Below are positions 9,801-20,277 of a stretch of DNA of 64,000 nucleotides, in pieces. The notes under the pieces are model-generated. The model was not told the origin of the DNA and ran no database searches. It saw only the letters and a program-made list of their open reading frames with translations. Within the stretch, counting starts at the first letter, position 1. Every line of letters begins with the position of its first letter. Source of the DNA: Heligmosomoides polygyrus polygyrus (lineage: Eukaryota > Nematoda > Chromadorea > Rhabditida > Heligmosomidae); NCBI GenBank assembly GCA_947396885.1, contig OX377205.1, forward strand, positions 55,164,676-55,228,675. Reading direction: 5' to 3'. The position numbers and the translations under genes were made by a program.

Positions 9801-12050
9801 CGAGAGTTGATCGGTGGCTTCTTTTTTAGAGATTCGTAGGCCGACCACGCAGCCTTCCACCTGCTTAATAGTTCCTCCTTCATATCGTTGTCCATGTTGA
9901 TGGAACGGCCCAGGTAGACGAGTGATGTTGTTTCCGTCATAGGAAAGCCATCATTGTTGATCTGGTCTCCTTACTTTCACTCCTGCTTCGTGGAGTTCCT
10001 TCAGCATCGTCTCTGCTTCAGCGGTAGTCGTCATGAAGATGACGATGTCCTCGTCAAAACAAAAATGCGAATGGAATTTTCCATCCACACAAATCCGCTT
10101 TTCGTCCCAGTCGATCACTGGGAGATCGTCCCAGTGACTTCATCATCTACTGCAAGGCGGCGAACAACTTTGGCGAGATTGTGTCGCCTTGTCAAACGAA
10201 CTTTTCGATGGAGATGTTGATGGGACATTGAAACAGTTGTATTGTTGTTGAGCAGTGGCAGTAGCAGTCCGCCAGTGTTTTGACGTAGGAGGGATACACT
10301 TCCTGGTCGATCAGCGCTGACAGAATTGCATTCGCTTCCACGCTGTCAAAGGCCTTTTCGTAGTCGACAAAGGTTAGGAAAGAGGGTGGTGGTATTCTCT
10401 ATACATATACTTCGATGACCCTCGCGACGGTTTGGATGTGGTCCACGCAGCTGAATCCTCGATGAAATCCAGCTTGTTCTACCGGTTGTGCTCCATCCAA
10501 TGCTCGCGATATGCGCTCAAGAATGATCTTCGTGAATAGCATGTAGAGCACACTAAATAAGCATATTGGTCGATGGTTCTTCAGATCTTCTCTGTCGTGA
10601 AGAATGACGGCGCTCGAGTGGAGGACCACTGGTCTGAAATCCTTTCCTTCTGTAGAGAGGACGTCACGTGTGCTGCGAGAATCGAGTGCAGGTAATGTTG
10701 TCCAGCTCGAGGAAAGTCGGTGGTGATGTTGTCTATTCCGTGAGCCGTGTCTTTCTTCATGCTCTGCACCGCAGCTCGTACTTTCGAGGGAAGGATCCTT
10801 GTAGCTGTTCCACCAGCAGTATAACTGGATCTGGTACGGGAGTTTTAGAGCGGAACAAACTGGTATAGAACGGCTCTGTTATTGATTCCACTTCGAAACG
10901 GGATATGGTGACGATGTCGTCTTCATTTCACAGAGCCGTGAATGGAATACTGTGATCGGTAAGGTCCCGACGACAATTCTTCAGTCTTTTCCTTTATTGA
11001 GCGGCTTCCAGTATACTTTTCTTCCTGTGTTCTCCCAAATCCTTCTGCAATGCCGTTCTGCAAGTGGTGTTGGCCAGTCGTTCCAGGTGAGTTGCATTCG
11101 GATTGAGCCTCAATTCTCCTCTTTCCTCGAGTAGTTTCTTTGTTGTTGTCTATCCACGATCTAAGCTAGTTCTTCGTGAAATTGAAGCTAATTAGGCACA
11201 GGTATGGGGGCGTTTCAGCAGTACCTCGTAGTCTTCGGTCGATCCTCTTCGATGCGCCAGTCATACTGGGACAGCGATTCATCCAGAATGGTTTTGCCGT
11301 ACACGAGTTGTTTTCTACCCTTTGAGCGGTAGCAAGCGCTCTTCTCCATTTTATGATCGAGCCTGATTTTGGCTCGGAAGAGGCGATGATCGAATCCAGT
11401 ACAGGAGGAAGGCATAACGGAAGTGTCCAAGAAGCGCTGCCTTCTTATAGACATTATATGATTGATCTTCGCATGTGTCGTGCCGTTGGGGGACTCCCAT
11501 GTCCAGAGACAATGTTTTTCCTTCGGAATAATGAGTTTCCATGGAATAGTCAAGCCGAGCACACGGTTTCCGTCTTCGTTCCTCCGCCAATCCCAAACTT
11601 TCCAATCCTGTATTTATCCTCCCTTGCCTTTGCTATCCTAGCGTTGAATTGTCCTACGACGAACTTGTAGAAAGACTTCGAGTTGCGTATCACTATCTCC
11701 AGCTGTCCGTAGAACGCGTTCATTTCGGCCTGATCAGCTGCTGATGTCGGTGAATAGCAGCTGATTATGGAGACGTTCTTCTGGCGTGCTGGCTGGAGTC
11801 GAAGCACTGCAAAGCGAGGAGACAGAATCTCATGCGAATCAACGTGTTGGACGATTGATAGGTGCACGATGAATCCAACGCCACCGACGTTTCGTGATGG
11901 AACTTTCTCTCCACGAATGACGAGAGTTCATCTTTGAGTATTCGAGCATCGGAAGATCCGCTTTTCGTTTCTTGTCAGGCGATCACATGGTAGTTCACGT
12001 GACTCGCCGCTTCGAGAAGAGCTTGCAAATCGGCGTTGGAAAACCAAATA
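9147..12050 (-). mobile_element. Decayed RTE-like LINE, minus strand
   Basis: Reading the minus strand from 12050 downward, fragments occur in LINE order. An endonuclease piece lies at 11867-11550 ([20 protein letters not shown], then VVGQFNARI). RT fragments lie at 10769-10399, including 'NHRPICLFSVLYMLFTKIIL' and 'EQAGFHRGFSCVDHIQT'. The thumb region is at 9940-9734 (VYLGRSINMDNDM). Each fragment is in a different frame. The 3' end is at a GTAACGGCGTACGGTTACCT-type terminus around 9460-9485 and again at 9147. Confidence 0.8.
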
Positions 12051-12660
12051 TCGACATTTTCGATAGGTACTAGGTGTCTGTTCGATGATGGTCACACGCC
12101 AAAGTTTTTTGTCAGAACGGTGGAATCCCACCGCTTCCAATACCATGTTGAACAAATTTTTTTCCCGCGCGGGATCCCCAACAGCGGCTTCCCTCACTAC
12201 TGGTACCCTTGGCTGGACCTGATTCTCATTACTGCTACCGGTTTTTCACTACTGTACCCCTTACTGGAGCGGTGCAACTTTTCTGGTACTGGTCAACCAC
12301 CCCCTTTCTACTCCCTCCTTACTGGACTGTTCCCCACTACAGGTCCTCCTCATTGGAACTCGTTTCCGTCACTGGTACTGGTCTACCTTAGCGGACGACG
12401 CCTTCGGCACGCTTTCTGAATTCCCGGTCAAGTTGGACGTACAGGTATTTCCCGCTATTTTTGCCAATCGATAGCTCTTAACGGATTGTTGTATAGTAGG
12501 AACTCGATTACTCCGAGCGCTGAAGTTTCGCCGCTGAAACCGCTGCCGTTTGGACGACATCCATAAAAAATCGATAACTTAATCAATACCGATTGATGGC
12601 AATCAATCCTTTAAAAACGAACTTCAGATTGTAAGCTGTCACAACGATGTTTTGTTGCGA
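12051..12660. repeat. Repeat-derived spacer, no gene
   Basis: I see no coding signal. The stretch 12200-12400 has a repeated ACTGGTAC/ACTACTGG theme. The segment 12430-12640 matches the reverse complement of the degenerate satellite at 60830-61260, sharing the blocks TTTCCCGCTATTTT and AAAACGAACTTCAGATT. Confidence 0.5.
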
Positions 12661-12671
12661 TCAAAACTTCT

Positions 12672-12746
12672 AGCGCCAGGCGGGACTCGAACCCGCACCT
12701 CCCTCTGACCGGGCGGGAATGCTCTACGCCATTACACCACCGGCGC
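12672..12746 (-). tRNA. tRNA-like sequence, inverted copy
   Basis: This 75-nt block has a 7-bp acceptor stem (GCGCCGG with CTGGCGC), a perfect T arm (GCGGG-TTCGAGT-CCCGC), an A box (TGGTGTAATGG) and a perfect B box (GGTTCGAGTCC). Aligned to eukaryotic tRNA-Gly, positions 34-36 read GGT, but position 33 is C instead of U and the anticodon stem has a G30/A40 mismatch. It may be transcribed by Pol III, yet a working tRNA is doubtful. It is the one full copy in reverse orientation to the array downstream. Confidence 0.55.
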
Positions 12747-12951
12747 CATTTGATCGAACGCAACATCCACACCTCGTGGGACCAATCAGCACCCACTCGT
12801 ATCCGGGATGAGCTGGCCGCTGATATCAGCATAGGACCAGTTAAGCTAATGGTCTTGATAGAAACAGTTCAAATCAGTTTCTTTAAGCTTCAATTGGCTG
12901 GTATCGAGGTTGTAAGCTGTCACAACGATGATTGTTGCGATCAAAACTTCT

Positions 12952-12998
12952 AGCGCCGGGCGGGACTCGAACTCGCACCTCCCTCTGACCGGGCGGGA
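12952..12998 (-). pseudogene. Truncated tRNA-like copy at an inversion junction
   Basis: Only the 3' half of the tRNA-like sequence is present (T arm, variable region and part of the anticodon arm). The sequence then switches directly into the plus-oriented repeat unit at about 13000. The B box also has a substitution (GAGTTCGAGTCC read on the minus strand). Confidence 0.7.
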
Positions 12999-13134
12999 AG
13001 AAACTGAATTGAACTGTTTCTATCAAGACTATTAGCTTAACTGGTCCTATGCTGATATCAGCGGCCAGCTCATCCCGGATACGGGTGGGTGCTGATCGGT
13101 TCCACGAGGTGTGGATGTTGCGTTCGATCAAACG

Positions 13135-13209
13135 GCGCCGGTGGTGTAATGGCGTAGAGCATTCCCGCCCGGTCAGAGGGAGGTGCGGGTTCGAGTCACG
13201 CCTGGCGCT
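13135..13209 (+). tRNA. tRNA-like copy 1 of the array
   Basis: Same 75-nt design as the inverted copy. The B box is altered at one place, reading GGTTCGAGTCA, which breaks the outer T-stem pair. Discriminator base T follows CTGGCGC. Confidence 0.5.
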
Positions 13210-13414
13210 AAAAGTTTTGATCGCAACAAAACATCGTTGTGACAGCTTACAACCTCGATACCAGCCAATTGAGGCTTAAAGAAACTGATTTGAACTGTTT
13301 CTATCAAGACCATTAGCTTAACTGGTCCTATGCTGATATCAGCGGCAAGCTCATCCCGGAACGGGTGGGTGCTGATCGGTCCCACGAGCTGTGGATGTTG
13401 TGTTCGATCAAACG

Positions 13415-13489
13415 GCGCCGGTGGTGCAATGGCGCAGAGCATTCCCGCACGGTCAGAGGGAGGTGCGGGTTCGAGTCCCGCCTGGCGCT
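13415..13489 (+). tRNA. tRNA-like copy 2 of the array
   Basis: Acceptor stem, T arm and B box (GGTTCGAGTCC) are intact. The D arm reads GTGCAATGGCGCAGAGC, so C13 pairs with G22. C33 and the G30/A40 mismatch remain. Confidence 0.55.
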
Positions 13490-13694
13490 AGAAGTTTTGA
13501 TCGCGACAAAACATCGTTGTGACAGCTTACAACCTCGATACCAGCCAATTGAGGCTTAAAGAAACTGATTTGAACTGTTTCTATCAAGACCATTAGCTTA
13601 ACTGGTCCTATGCTGATATCAGCGGCAAGCTCATCCCGGAACGGGTGGGTGCTGATCGGTCCCACGAGCTGTGGATGTTGTGTTCGATCAAACG

Positions 13695-13769
13695 GCGCCG
13701 GTGGTGCAATGGCGCAGAGCATTCCCGCACGGTCAGAGGGAGGTGCGGGTTCGAGTCCCGCCTGGCGCT
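13695..13769 (+). tRNA. tRNA-like copy 3 of the array
   Basis: Identical to copy 2 by eye, exactly 280 bp further on. Confidence 0.55.
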
Positions 13770-13974
13770 AGAAGTTTTGATCGCGACAAAACATCGTTGT
13801 GACAGCTTACAACCTCGATACCAGCCAATTGAGGCTTAAAGAATATGATTTGAACTGTTTCTATCAAGACCATTAGCTTAACTGGTCCTATGCTGATATC
13901 AGCGGCAAGCTCATCCCGGAACGGGTGGGTGCTGATCGGTCCCACGAGCTGTGGATGTTGTGTTCGATCAAACG

Positions 13975-14049
13975 GCGCCGGTGGTGCAATGGCGCAGAGC
14001 ATTCCCGCACGGTCAGAGGGAGGTGCGGGTTCGAGTCCCGCCTGGCGCT
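13975..14049 (+). tRNA. tRNA-like copy 4 of the array
   Basis: Identical to copy 2 by eye. Its upstream spacer differs by a small change near 13843 (GAATATGATT instead of GAAACTGATT). Confidence 0.55.
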
Positions 14050-14254
14050 AGAAGTTTTGATCGCGACAAAACATCGTTGTGACAGCTTACAACCTCGATA
14101 CCAGCCAATTGAGGCTTAAAGAAACTGATTTGAACTGTTTCTATCAAGACCATTAGCTTAACTGGTCCTATGCTGATATCAGCGGCAAGCTCATCCCGGA
14201 ACGGGTGGGTGCTGATCGGTCCCACGAGCTGTGGATGTTGTGTTCGATCAAACG

Positions 14255-14329
14255 GCGCCGGTGGTGCAATGGCGCAGAGCATTCCCGCACGGTCAGAGGG
14301 AGGTGCGGGTTCGAGTCCCGCCTGGCGCT
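14255..14329 (+). tRNA. tRNA-like copy 5 of the array
   Basis: Identical to copy 2 by eye. Confidence 0.55.
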
Positions 14330-14535
14330 AGAAGTTTTGATCGCGACAAAACATCGTTGTGACAGCTTACAACCTCGATACCAGCCAATTGAGGCTTAAA
14401 GAAACTGATTTGAACTGTTTCTATCAAGACCATTAGCTTAACTGGTCCTATGCTGATATCAGCGGCCAGCTCATCCCGGATACGAGTGGGTGCTGATTGG
14501 TCCCACGAGGTGTGGATGTTGCGTTCGATCAAACG

Positions 14536-14610
14536 GCGCCGGTGGTGTAATGGCGTAGAGCATTCCCGCACGGTCAGAGGGAGGTGCGGGTTCGAGTCCC
14601 GCCTGGCGCT
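14536..14610 (+). tRNA. tRNA-like copy 6 of the array
   Basis: The D arm reads GTGTAATGGCGTAGAGC as in copies 1 and 7. The anticodon region (CCCGCACGG) and T arm match the central copies, so this copy looks like a hybrid of the two subtypes. Confidence 0.55.
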
Positions 14611-14816
14611 AGAAGTTTTGATCGCGACAAAACATCGTTGTGACAGCTTACAACCTCGATACCAGCCAATTGAGGCTTAAAGAAACTGATTTGAACTGTT
14701 TCTATCAAGACCATTAGCTTAACTGGTCCTATGCTGATATCAGCGGCCAGCTCATCCCGGATACGGGTGGGTGCTGATTGGTCCCACGAGGTGTGGATGT
14801 TGCGTTCGATCAAACG

Positions 14817-14891
14817 GCGCCGGTGGTGTAATGGCGTAGAGCATTCCCGCCCGGTCAGAGGGAGGTGCGGGTTCGAGTCACGCCTAGTGCT
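14817..14891 (+). tRNA. tRNA-like copy 7 of the array, decayed
   Basis: The last copy has GGTTCGAGTCA in the B box and a damaged 3' acceptor strand (CTAGTGC instead of CTGGCGC), so the acceptor stem no longer pairs fully. The array ends about 80 bp further on. Confidence 0.45.
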
Positions 14892-15239
14892 AGAAGTTTC
14901 GATCGCAACAAAACATCGTTGTGACAGCTTACAACCTCGATACCAGCCAATTGAGGCTTAAAGAAACTGATTTTTTACCCCCGGGGCAATAGTATCAAGA
15001 ACGGCAGGAGGCTCAACAAATGCTGAAAATGAACTTCACACAACCTTCCACAACTAACAAAGAGAGCCTCCTAACTGGCGGTGGCTTTTGTGATGCAATT
15101 TTTATAGGATGTAGGGTCCCATGTGGTGAGTCTAAAACCATAGTTACCCTTTTCGGAATGCTCTTCTGTGGTCGAAAAAAAGCGTATGGACGCGTGAGCG
15201 CGAAGTTCATGACGCCCTGCTGCCACCCAACCCGATGTG

Positions 15240-15310
15240 GTCGGTTGGCGTAGTGGTAGCGTTGCAGCTTCACAGTAGCAGTAGCGGTTCGATTCCCCTG
15301 CACTGGTAAT
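15240..15310 (+). tRNA. tRNA-derived relic with A and B boxes
   Basis: An A box (TGGCGTAGTGG) and a perfect B box (GGTTCGATTCC) lie 36 bp apart, with a pairing D arm. The acceptor strands do not pair, so it is not a working tRNA. It may be a SINE head or an old pseudogene. The rest of 14971-15446 has no recognised feature. Confidence 0.4.
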
Positions 15311-15446
15311 TTTGCACTCTGTGATCTATCGCCAGTGGAACCATTTATCCCCATTTTCAACACAATTTTGAACAAAACACGGCAACAAATTCCGGTTACG
15401 TTCATCGAGCCCTTTGGAAGTGGAAAGGTTAGAATTTTTGACTTTC

Positions 15447-15464
15447 AGGTTAAGCAGGTCAAAA
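15447..15464. repeat. Left target-site duplication of the RTE
   Basis: AGGTTAAGCAGGTCAAAA, identical to 18604-18621. Confidence 0.9.
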
Positions 15465-15562
15465 GGTGGCGATGTCCGTTCCTCCACGTGGTGCCACTGG
15501 AAACTGTTCGCTTCTGCGAGCTAAGCTAATCACGGACATTCGAGTACAGGCGACAGGCCCTA

Positions 15563-16393
15563 GTGACAGGCCGGCCTATGGAGATCCCATGTCACATCAC
15601 ATGGTTGATGACGTTGAGTGAGTATCGAGATAATGCTACGGCGTCCGCGGGAGCCGACGCGCACTCGCAGAGCCCGGCGAGTGTGAGAAGTATGCGAGGG
15701 TCCCTGATGCGAGGACGGCATCGGGGGGAAACTGAGCTAGTCCGAAAGTCCCGTAACGTAGGCAAGACCCGCGTAGCTACGCTGAATGTGGGTACGTTGA
15801 CGGGCCGCTCGTGCGAGTTGGCAGAAGCACTGGAGCGAAGACGAATCGACTTATGTGCGGTACAGGAGACGAGGTGGTCCTGTTGTAAGTCGAGGGACAT
15901 AGGCCGAGGCTTCAAGGCCATTCTGTGCGGCAGTCCCAGGACCACCAGCGGAGTTGGTGTAATCGTCTCCGAACGTTTCCGAGACGCGATTATAAGCGTG
16001 GAACGTTTTAATGACCGTTTGATGAAGGTCGTAGTCGCTGCTGAACAGCGTATGTATCATTTCTTCTCTGCATACGCTCCGCAGGCAGGCTGCTCTGAGA
16101 GAGCCAAGGATGAGTTTTGGACCCTGCTTGATGAAAAGACAGCAGAGGTACCGTCAGAAGACGCTGTCGTTATCGCAGGTGACCTCAACGGTCATGTGGG
16201 GACTGCGAAAGATGGTCGCAGCTGTCACGGCGGTTTCGGATATGGAGCACGTAACGCTGATGGTGAGCGAATCCTTGAGTATGCGGACTCGCATAACCTC
16301 ATCATCGCGAACACCTATTTCGAAAGCGTGACTCCCATCTGGTGTCGTTCTATAGCGGGAGCACCAAGACACAGATCGACTTCATCCTTGTGA
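15563..16393 (+). pseudogene. RTE endonuclease part (APE-like), frame-shifted from RT
   Basis: After an arginine-rich leader of about 70 residues comes an AP-endonuclease-type domain. It starts at VATLNVGTLTGRS, contains the metal-binding glutamate in AVQETRW, the YAPQAG block and the catalytic AGDLNGHVG block. This enzyme nicks target DNA for target-primed reverse transcription in the nucleus. The frame runs out of phase near 16318-16322, where one base appears lost relative to the downstream frame, and terminates at 16393. The continuation (TQIDFILVKHRD) is in the overlapping RT frame, so in an active element this would be one polyprotein. Confidence 0.85.
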
Positions 16394-18585
16394 AGCATCG
16401 CGATCGAAAGCTGGTTACAGATGCGAAGGTGGTGCCGTACGAGACTGTCGCCACACAGCACCGTCCGCTGATATGCACTCTTAAGTTCGCCCCTCCGAGG
16501 CTGAGGCATGTCGAGCGATGCGGTCCACCGAGAATCAAGTGGTGGCGATTGAAGGAAAACGCTGCAGCTTTTGTTTCTCGTATTCGGTTACCGACGGTGA
16601 CAACCGTCGACGAAACATGGAAAAATGCAACCGATACGATTTTACAAGTTGCATGCTCTGAATTAGGCATGACTAAGCCTGGACGCCGCAAGATCGAGAA
16701 GCTGGCGTGGCTGTGGACTAACGATGTAAGAGAAAAAGTCCGAGAGAAGAAAAAATTATATCACGCGTTCCTGCGCGACAAGACTGCAGACAAATGGCGT
16801 ATGTACCAGGAGGCGAAGAAAGCGGCAAAGAAGGCCGTAGCCGTTGCAAAAGCCGTCCATTATGATGATCTCAGCGATAAACTCGAGACGCGCGATGGTG
16901 AACGACATCTTTATCGACTTGCCAAGGCACGCCATCGTCAGGCCGAGGACATCGAGAAATTCCTGGGCATCATCGATGAGAATGGCCATCTACTGACGAA
17001 CCGCAAGAGGGCTATGAAACGATGGCATGACTACTTCGAGAGAATTTCGACAGAAGAGTTTGCCCATCCGCCCATCCCTTGCGTCCCTCCTACGCACGGT
17101 CCTGTGCAGAAAATCACTGTGGAGGAGACGGAAGCGGCTTTGAAGAAGATGAAGCCAGGCAAAGCAACGGGCCCCGATGATATAGCGGCCGACCTATGGA
17201 AGTTGAGGTGCTGGAGTCCTGCTGAGTGGCTAACGAAGTTTTTCAACCAGGTTGTTACGGAAAAGAAGGTACCTGGTAGTTGGCAGGAAAGCACGACGAT
17301 CCCGATATGGAAGAAGAAGGGCAGTCCTGCGGACTGCACGAATTATCGTCCAATTCGCTTGCTCTCGCACAGCATGAAAATCTTCGAGCGAATTGTAGAT
17401 GGACGTATTCGCGATATCGTCCAACTTTCCACCAATCAATGTGGCTTCGTAGCGGGCAGTGGCACCATCGATGCCATACATGCTGCTCGTCTTCTGGTAG
17501 AGAGACATCGCAAAAAGCAGAAACCGCTGCACATAGCTTTTCTCGACTTAGAGAAAGCATTTGATCGTGTACCGCGTGAGGTTATATGGTACGCCTTACG
17601 ACAACACGGTGTTCCCGAAGAGCTTATTGAGTGGGTGCGCATACTTTACTCTGGTCCAAAGAGTAGTGTGCGAGCGCCAGCTGGCACATCGGCGGAGTTC
17701 CCTATCTCCGTTGGTGTTCACCAGGGCTCTGCGCTTTCCCCGCTCCTATTCATTGTCGTAATGGATGCCATTTCGAGAGACCTTCAGAAGCCTGCCCCCT
17801 GGACGCTGCTGTATGCAGATGACGTAATGCTTGCAAGCGAAGAGAAGAGCGAACTCGAGCGACAAGCGCAAGCTTGGTACGACCGCTTGGCGATGTTCGG
17901 GCTCAAGCTAAACGTCAAAAAATCTGAGTACTTGACGACAGACGTAAACGAAGCCGGGTCCATTGAGATCAATGGCACTGCGCTAGTACGAACGACAAAT
18001 TTCAAGTACCTTGGATCTGCAATTGCGTCTGATGGTAGTCTGACGTTCGAGGTGAACTCGCGCGTGAGCGCAGCGTGGTCCAAATGGCGCTCGATGACGG
18101 GCGTTTTATGCGACAGGAAGATACCGGAACGCCTTAAATCGAAGATCTATAGAACCATCGTCCGACCAGTAGCGATGTATGGAGCTGAGTGCTGGCCTGC
18201 AACCAAGGAGGTTGAGACTCGCCTCAGCGTAATGGAAACGAAAATGCTGCGATGGACGGCTGGTGTTACGCGTCTGGACCGTATTCGCAACGATGAAATA
18301 CGCCAGAGGTTTGGTGTCGCTCCAATTGCTGACAAGTTACGTGAAGCTCGCCTTCGGTGGTATGGCCACGTTCTTCGAGCTAGTGGTGACACTGTTAGGA
18401 AGATTGGCCTTCACATAGATGTGCCCGGAAAACGGCCTAAAGGGCGGCCGAAGCAGCGATGGCTTGATACGTTGCATGTGGACCTAAAGGTTGCTGGTAT
18501 CCATCCCGATCAAGCATTTGATCGCGTAAAGTGGCGTCACCACACCAGAATAGCGGACCCCGCCTCGAAGCGGGACAAACGCTGA
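16342..18585 (+). CDS. RTE reverse transcriptase (747 codons open)
   Basis: The first 45 residues are the end of the endonuclease (TQIDFILVKHRD.. then VATQHRPLICTL). A linker rich in KK/EAKKAAKKA follows, then the RT: 'NYRPIRLLSHSMKIFERIV', motif A 'FLDLEKAFDRVP', 'VGVHQGSALSPLLF' and the YADD box in 'LLYADDVML'. The thumb and C-terminus include 'FKYLGSAIASDG' and GRPKQRWLDTL. All RT catalytic aspartates are present. The nominal start is internal to the original polyprotein. With the upstream one-base loss the RT is probably not made from its own start, but it could serve as a template source. Confidence 0.9.
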   Translation: MSFYSGSTKTQIDFILVKHRDRKLVTDAKVVPYETVATQHRPLICTLKFAPPRLRHVERCGPPRIKWWRLKENAAAFVSRIRLPTVTTVDETWKNATDTILQVACSELGMTKPGRRKIEKLAWLWTNDVREKVREKKKLYHAFLRDKTADKWRMYQEAKKAAKKAVAVAKAVHYDDLSDKLETRDGERHLYRLAKARHRQAEDIEKFLGIIDENGHLLTNRKRAMKRWHDYFERISTEEFAHPPIPCVPPTHGPVQKITVEETEAALKKMKPGKATGPDDIAADLWKLRCWSPAEWLTKFFNQVVTEKKVPGSWQESTTIPIWKKKGSPADCTNYRPIRLLSHSMKIFERIVDGRIRDIVQLSTNQCGFVAGSGTIDAIHAARLLVERHRKKQKPLHIAFLDLEKAFDRVPREVIWYALRQHGVPEELIEWVRILYSGPKSSVRAPAGTSAEFPISVGVHQGSALSPLLFIVVMDAISRDLQKPAPWTLLYADDVMLASEEKSELERQAQAWYDRLAMFGLKLNVKKSEYLTTDVNEAGSIEINGTALVRTTNFKYLGSAIASDGSLTFEVNSRVSAAWSKWRSMTGVLCDRKIPERLKSKIYRTIVRPVAMYGAECWPATKEVETRLSVMETKMLRWTAGVTRLDRIRNDEIRQRFGVAPIADKLREARLRWYGHVLRASGDTVRKIGLHIDVPGKRPKGRPKQRWLDTLHVDLKVAGIHPDQAFDRVKWRHHTRIADPASKRDKR

Positions 18586-18603
18586 AGAAGAAGAAGAAGA
18601 AGA
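18582..18603 (+). repeat. (GAA)n 3' tail of the RTE
   Basis: About seven GAA repeats begin at the stop codon and end at the target duplication. The same tail, as CTT repeats, marks the minus-strand copy at 61928-61949. Confidence 0.9.
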
Positions 18604-18621
18604 AGGTTAAGCAGGTCAAAA
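18604..18621. repeat. Right target-site duplication of the RTE
   Basis: AGGTTAAGCAGGTCAAAA follows the (GAA)n tail directly. Confidence 0.9.
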
Positions 18622-19508
18622 ACTGATGCCAGATTCGATATCACCCTAAATAACCCCCATGCACAAAGTTTGGGCGATATTGGTGCTTCTGACCTCGACA
18701 CCCTCACCCAAGCCTGGTCCTAGAGCGGGCTTTGCACCTCGCTCTTCATGGTCAAACAAGGACGGTCATTGAGGTGTGAAGCCACTCGAGGTGGAAACCA
18801 ACTCAATACGTTAAGCGGTGGAGGGTTTCACAGAAAGTAAAATATCGGTGCTACTACGTCCTTTATTTGAACGGGCGGTAGATAGAAGCGTATGTGTTCA
18901 GTTTGTGAGCAGTGTAGCGTTTGCTTCGTTTGCGTTCGCGTGGGAGCGTTTGCTCGGGTAGCTTGCAATTCGAAAACTTCGAGCCATGTTTAGGCCTTCG
19001 AAGGCGATGAAACGGTCAAAACGTCAGGCTTAGAACAAACTTTTCCACCTACCAACCTCGCTGGCGCAGAAGCACAAACGTCACATCTGCCAATGTTGTT
19101 GACAAAAAATTCGCAGTGTCATTCGAAGGAAAGTTTTGTGTCAATCGCGATTTCTACGTCGCGCAGAGTGGTTGCACTGACTTCATTCCATCAATATGAT
19201 AACTCTTCTGTTAATTTGCTGTCCAAGGTAAAGCAATTTGGTTTTTTGTATAGGATATAGGAAGCTTCCAGTCGCTGACCAACCGTAATTGTAATTATTG
19301 CCAGATGAAGAGCAACATCATCATCCTTTCCGGAAACATTAAATTCTTCTTTGGCACCATTCGAGAAAATTTTGCATGCCATAGTGACTCATCAAGGAGG
19401 GAGTCTTGGCGGTATAGATGATGAAGAGTAGCGGTGGAAAACATTCTGAGAATGATTCATTTGCTCACTTGCAACCATCTACAGAATACGAAATATTTTA
19501 CCAATTTA
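18622..19508. other. No recognised feature
   Basis: No open frame above about 65 codons looks coding, and I see no inverted ends or tandem structure. It is the pre-insertion neighbourhood of the RTE and of the fold-back element. Confidence 0.5.
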
Positions 19509-20221
19509 TTAGGTTGTCCCATAAGTCCCCGCCGTTTTTTTCAACGATTCACTGCAGATTTCGCCGGCGGTCTCTTGCATAGCGCTGCATAGCTTTCGAA
19601 AGAGAATGATTTGCTCTATCAGAATATGTATTGCATTTCTTTTTTCATCATGGATTTTGTCAATTTTTAGGTCGTTGAAGTGAAAAGTGAAAAAGTGAAA
19701 AACTAGCCATTTGCGCACTTGTTCTCTCCGCTTAGGTTTGTAATTTTTTGCGCAGCTTCGTATAGCATTTGGAAGACAATGTTCTGTGCTACAAGAATAT
19801 GTGTTAGTTCTATTTGCTCATTTGTCGTATATTGATTTTTAGGTCATCAAATTGGGACATCCGAAGGAGGGTGGTTATTTTTGCCGTCAGCTCCTGCTCT
19901 GTGGTTGGAATTTTTGGGTTGGTGTTATATGCCATTCGAAAGAAAATGTCTTGCTCTATAAGAATATGTGTTGCTTTTATTGATTTCTATTGAATGTCAA
20001 CAAAATGCCAAAAAGGGAAAAATCGTCTTCACCGACAACTCCTTCTCCTTCTTCAGTTGTTGATATTCGACAGAAATCAGCGTGAGCCAATAAACGCGAC
20101 ACAAATTCTTGCTGAGCAAGACATGTTCTTCCAAACGACATATAACTCCAACCCAAAAAGTCCAACCATAGAGTAGGAGCTGTCGGCAAAAATAACCATC
20201 CTCCTTCGGACGTCCCAATTT

Positions 20222-20233
20222 ATTTATTTATTT

Positions 20234-20277
<44 letters not shown>

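Larger units (their letters stand above)
13000..14970 (+). repeat. ~280-bp tandem array, each unit with a tRNA-like sequence
   Basis: Seven tRNA-like copies start at 13135, 13415, 13695, 13975, 14255, 14536 and 14817, spaced 280-281 bp. The spacer is shared almost exactly, including GCTGATATCAGCGGC-type sequence upstream and ATCGTTGTGACAGCTTACAA downstream. The four central units are nearly identical. The outer ones (13135, 14536, 14817) share GTGTAATGGCGTAGAGC instead of GTGCAATGGCGCAGAGC, which suggests recent homogenisation of the middle. Confidence 0.95.
15465..18603 (+). mobile_element. RTE family 1, nearly full-length copy with target duplication
   Basis: A perfect 18-bp direct repeat, AGGTTAAGCAGGTCAAAA, flanks the element at 15447-15464 and 18604-18621. 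The 3.14-kb insert holds endonuclease and reverse transcriptase frames and ends in a (GAA)n tail right after the stop codon. Size, domain order and a simple-repeat 3' tail with almost no 3' UTR are typical of RTE LINEs. The perfect duplication and one visible frame break point to a recent insertion. Other family-1 pieces are at 7480-9040, 31950-32480, 38100-38420 and 61928-63258. Confidence 0.95.

Noticed and set aside
12672..14891. CRISPR-like array because of regular spacing
   Set aside because: Repeats and spacers are both conserved, the unit is 280 bp and the genome is eukaryotic. It is a tandem repeat with tRNA-like cores.
12672..14891. Nematode-specific tRNAs with a long variable arm
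   Set aside because: The copies are 75 nt with a four-base variable region, too short for a long variable arm.
15592..17642. Several minus-strand frames of 60-117 codons
   Set aside because: They are antisense shadows of the RTE endonuclease and RT.
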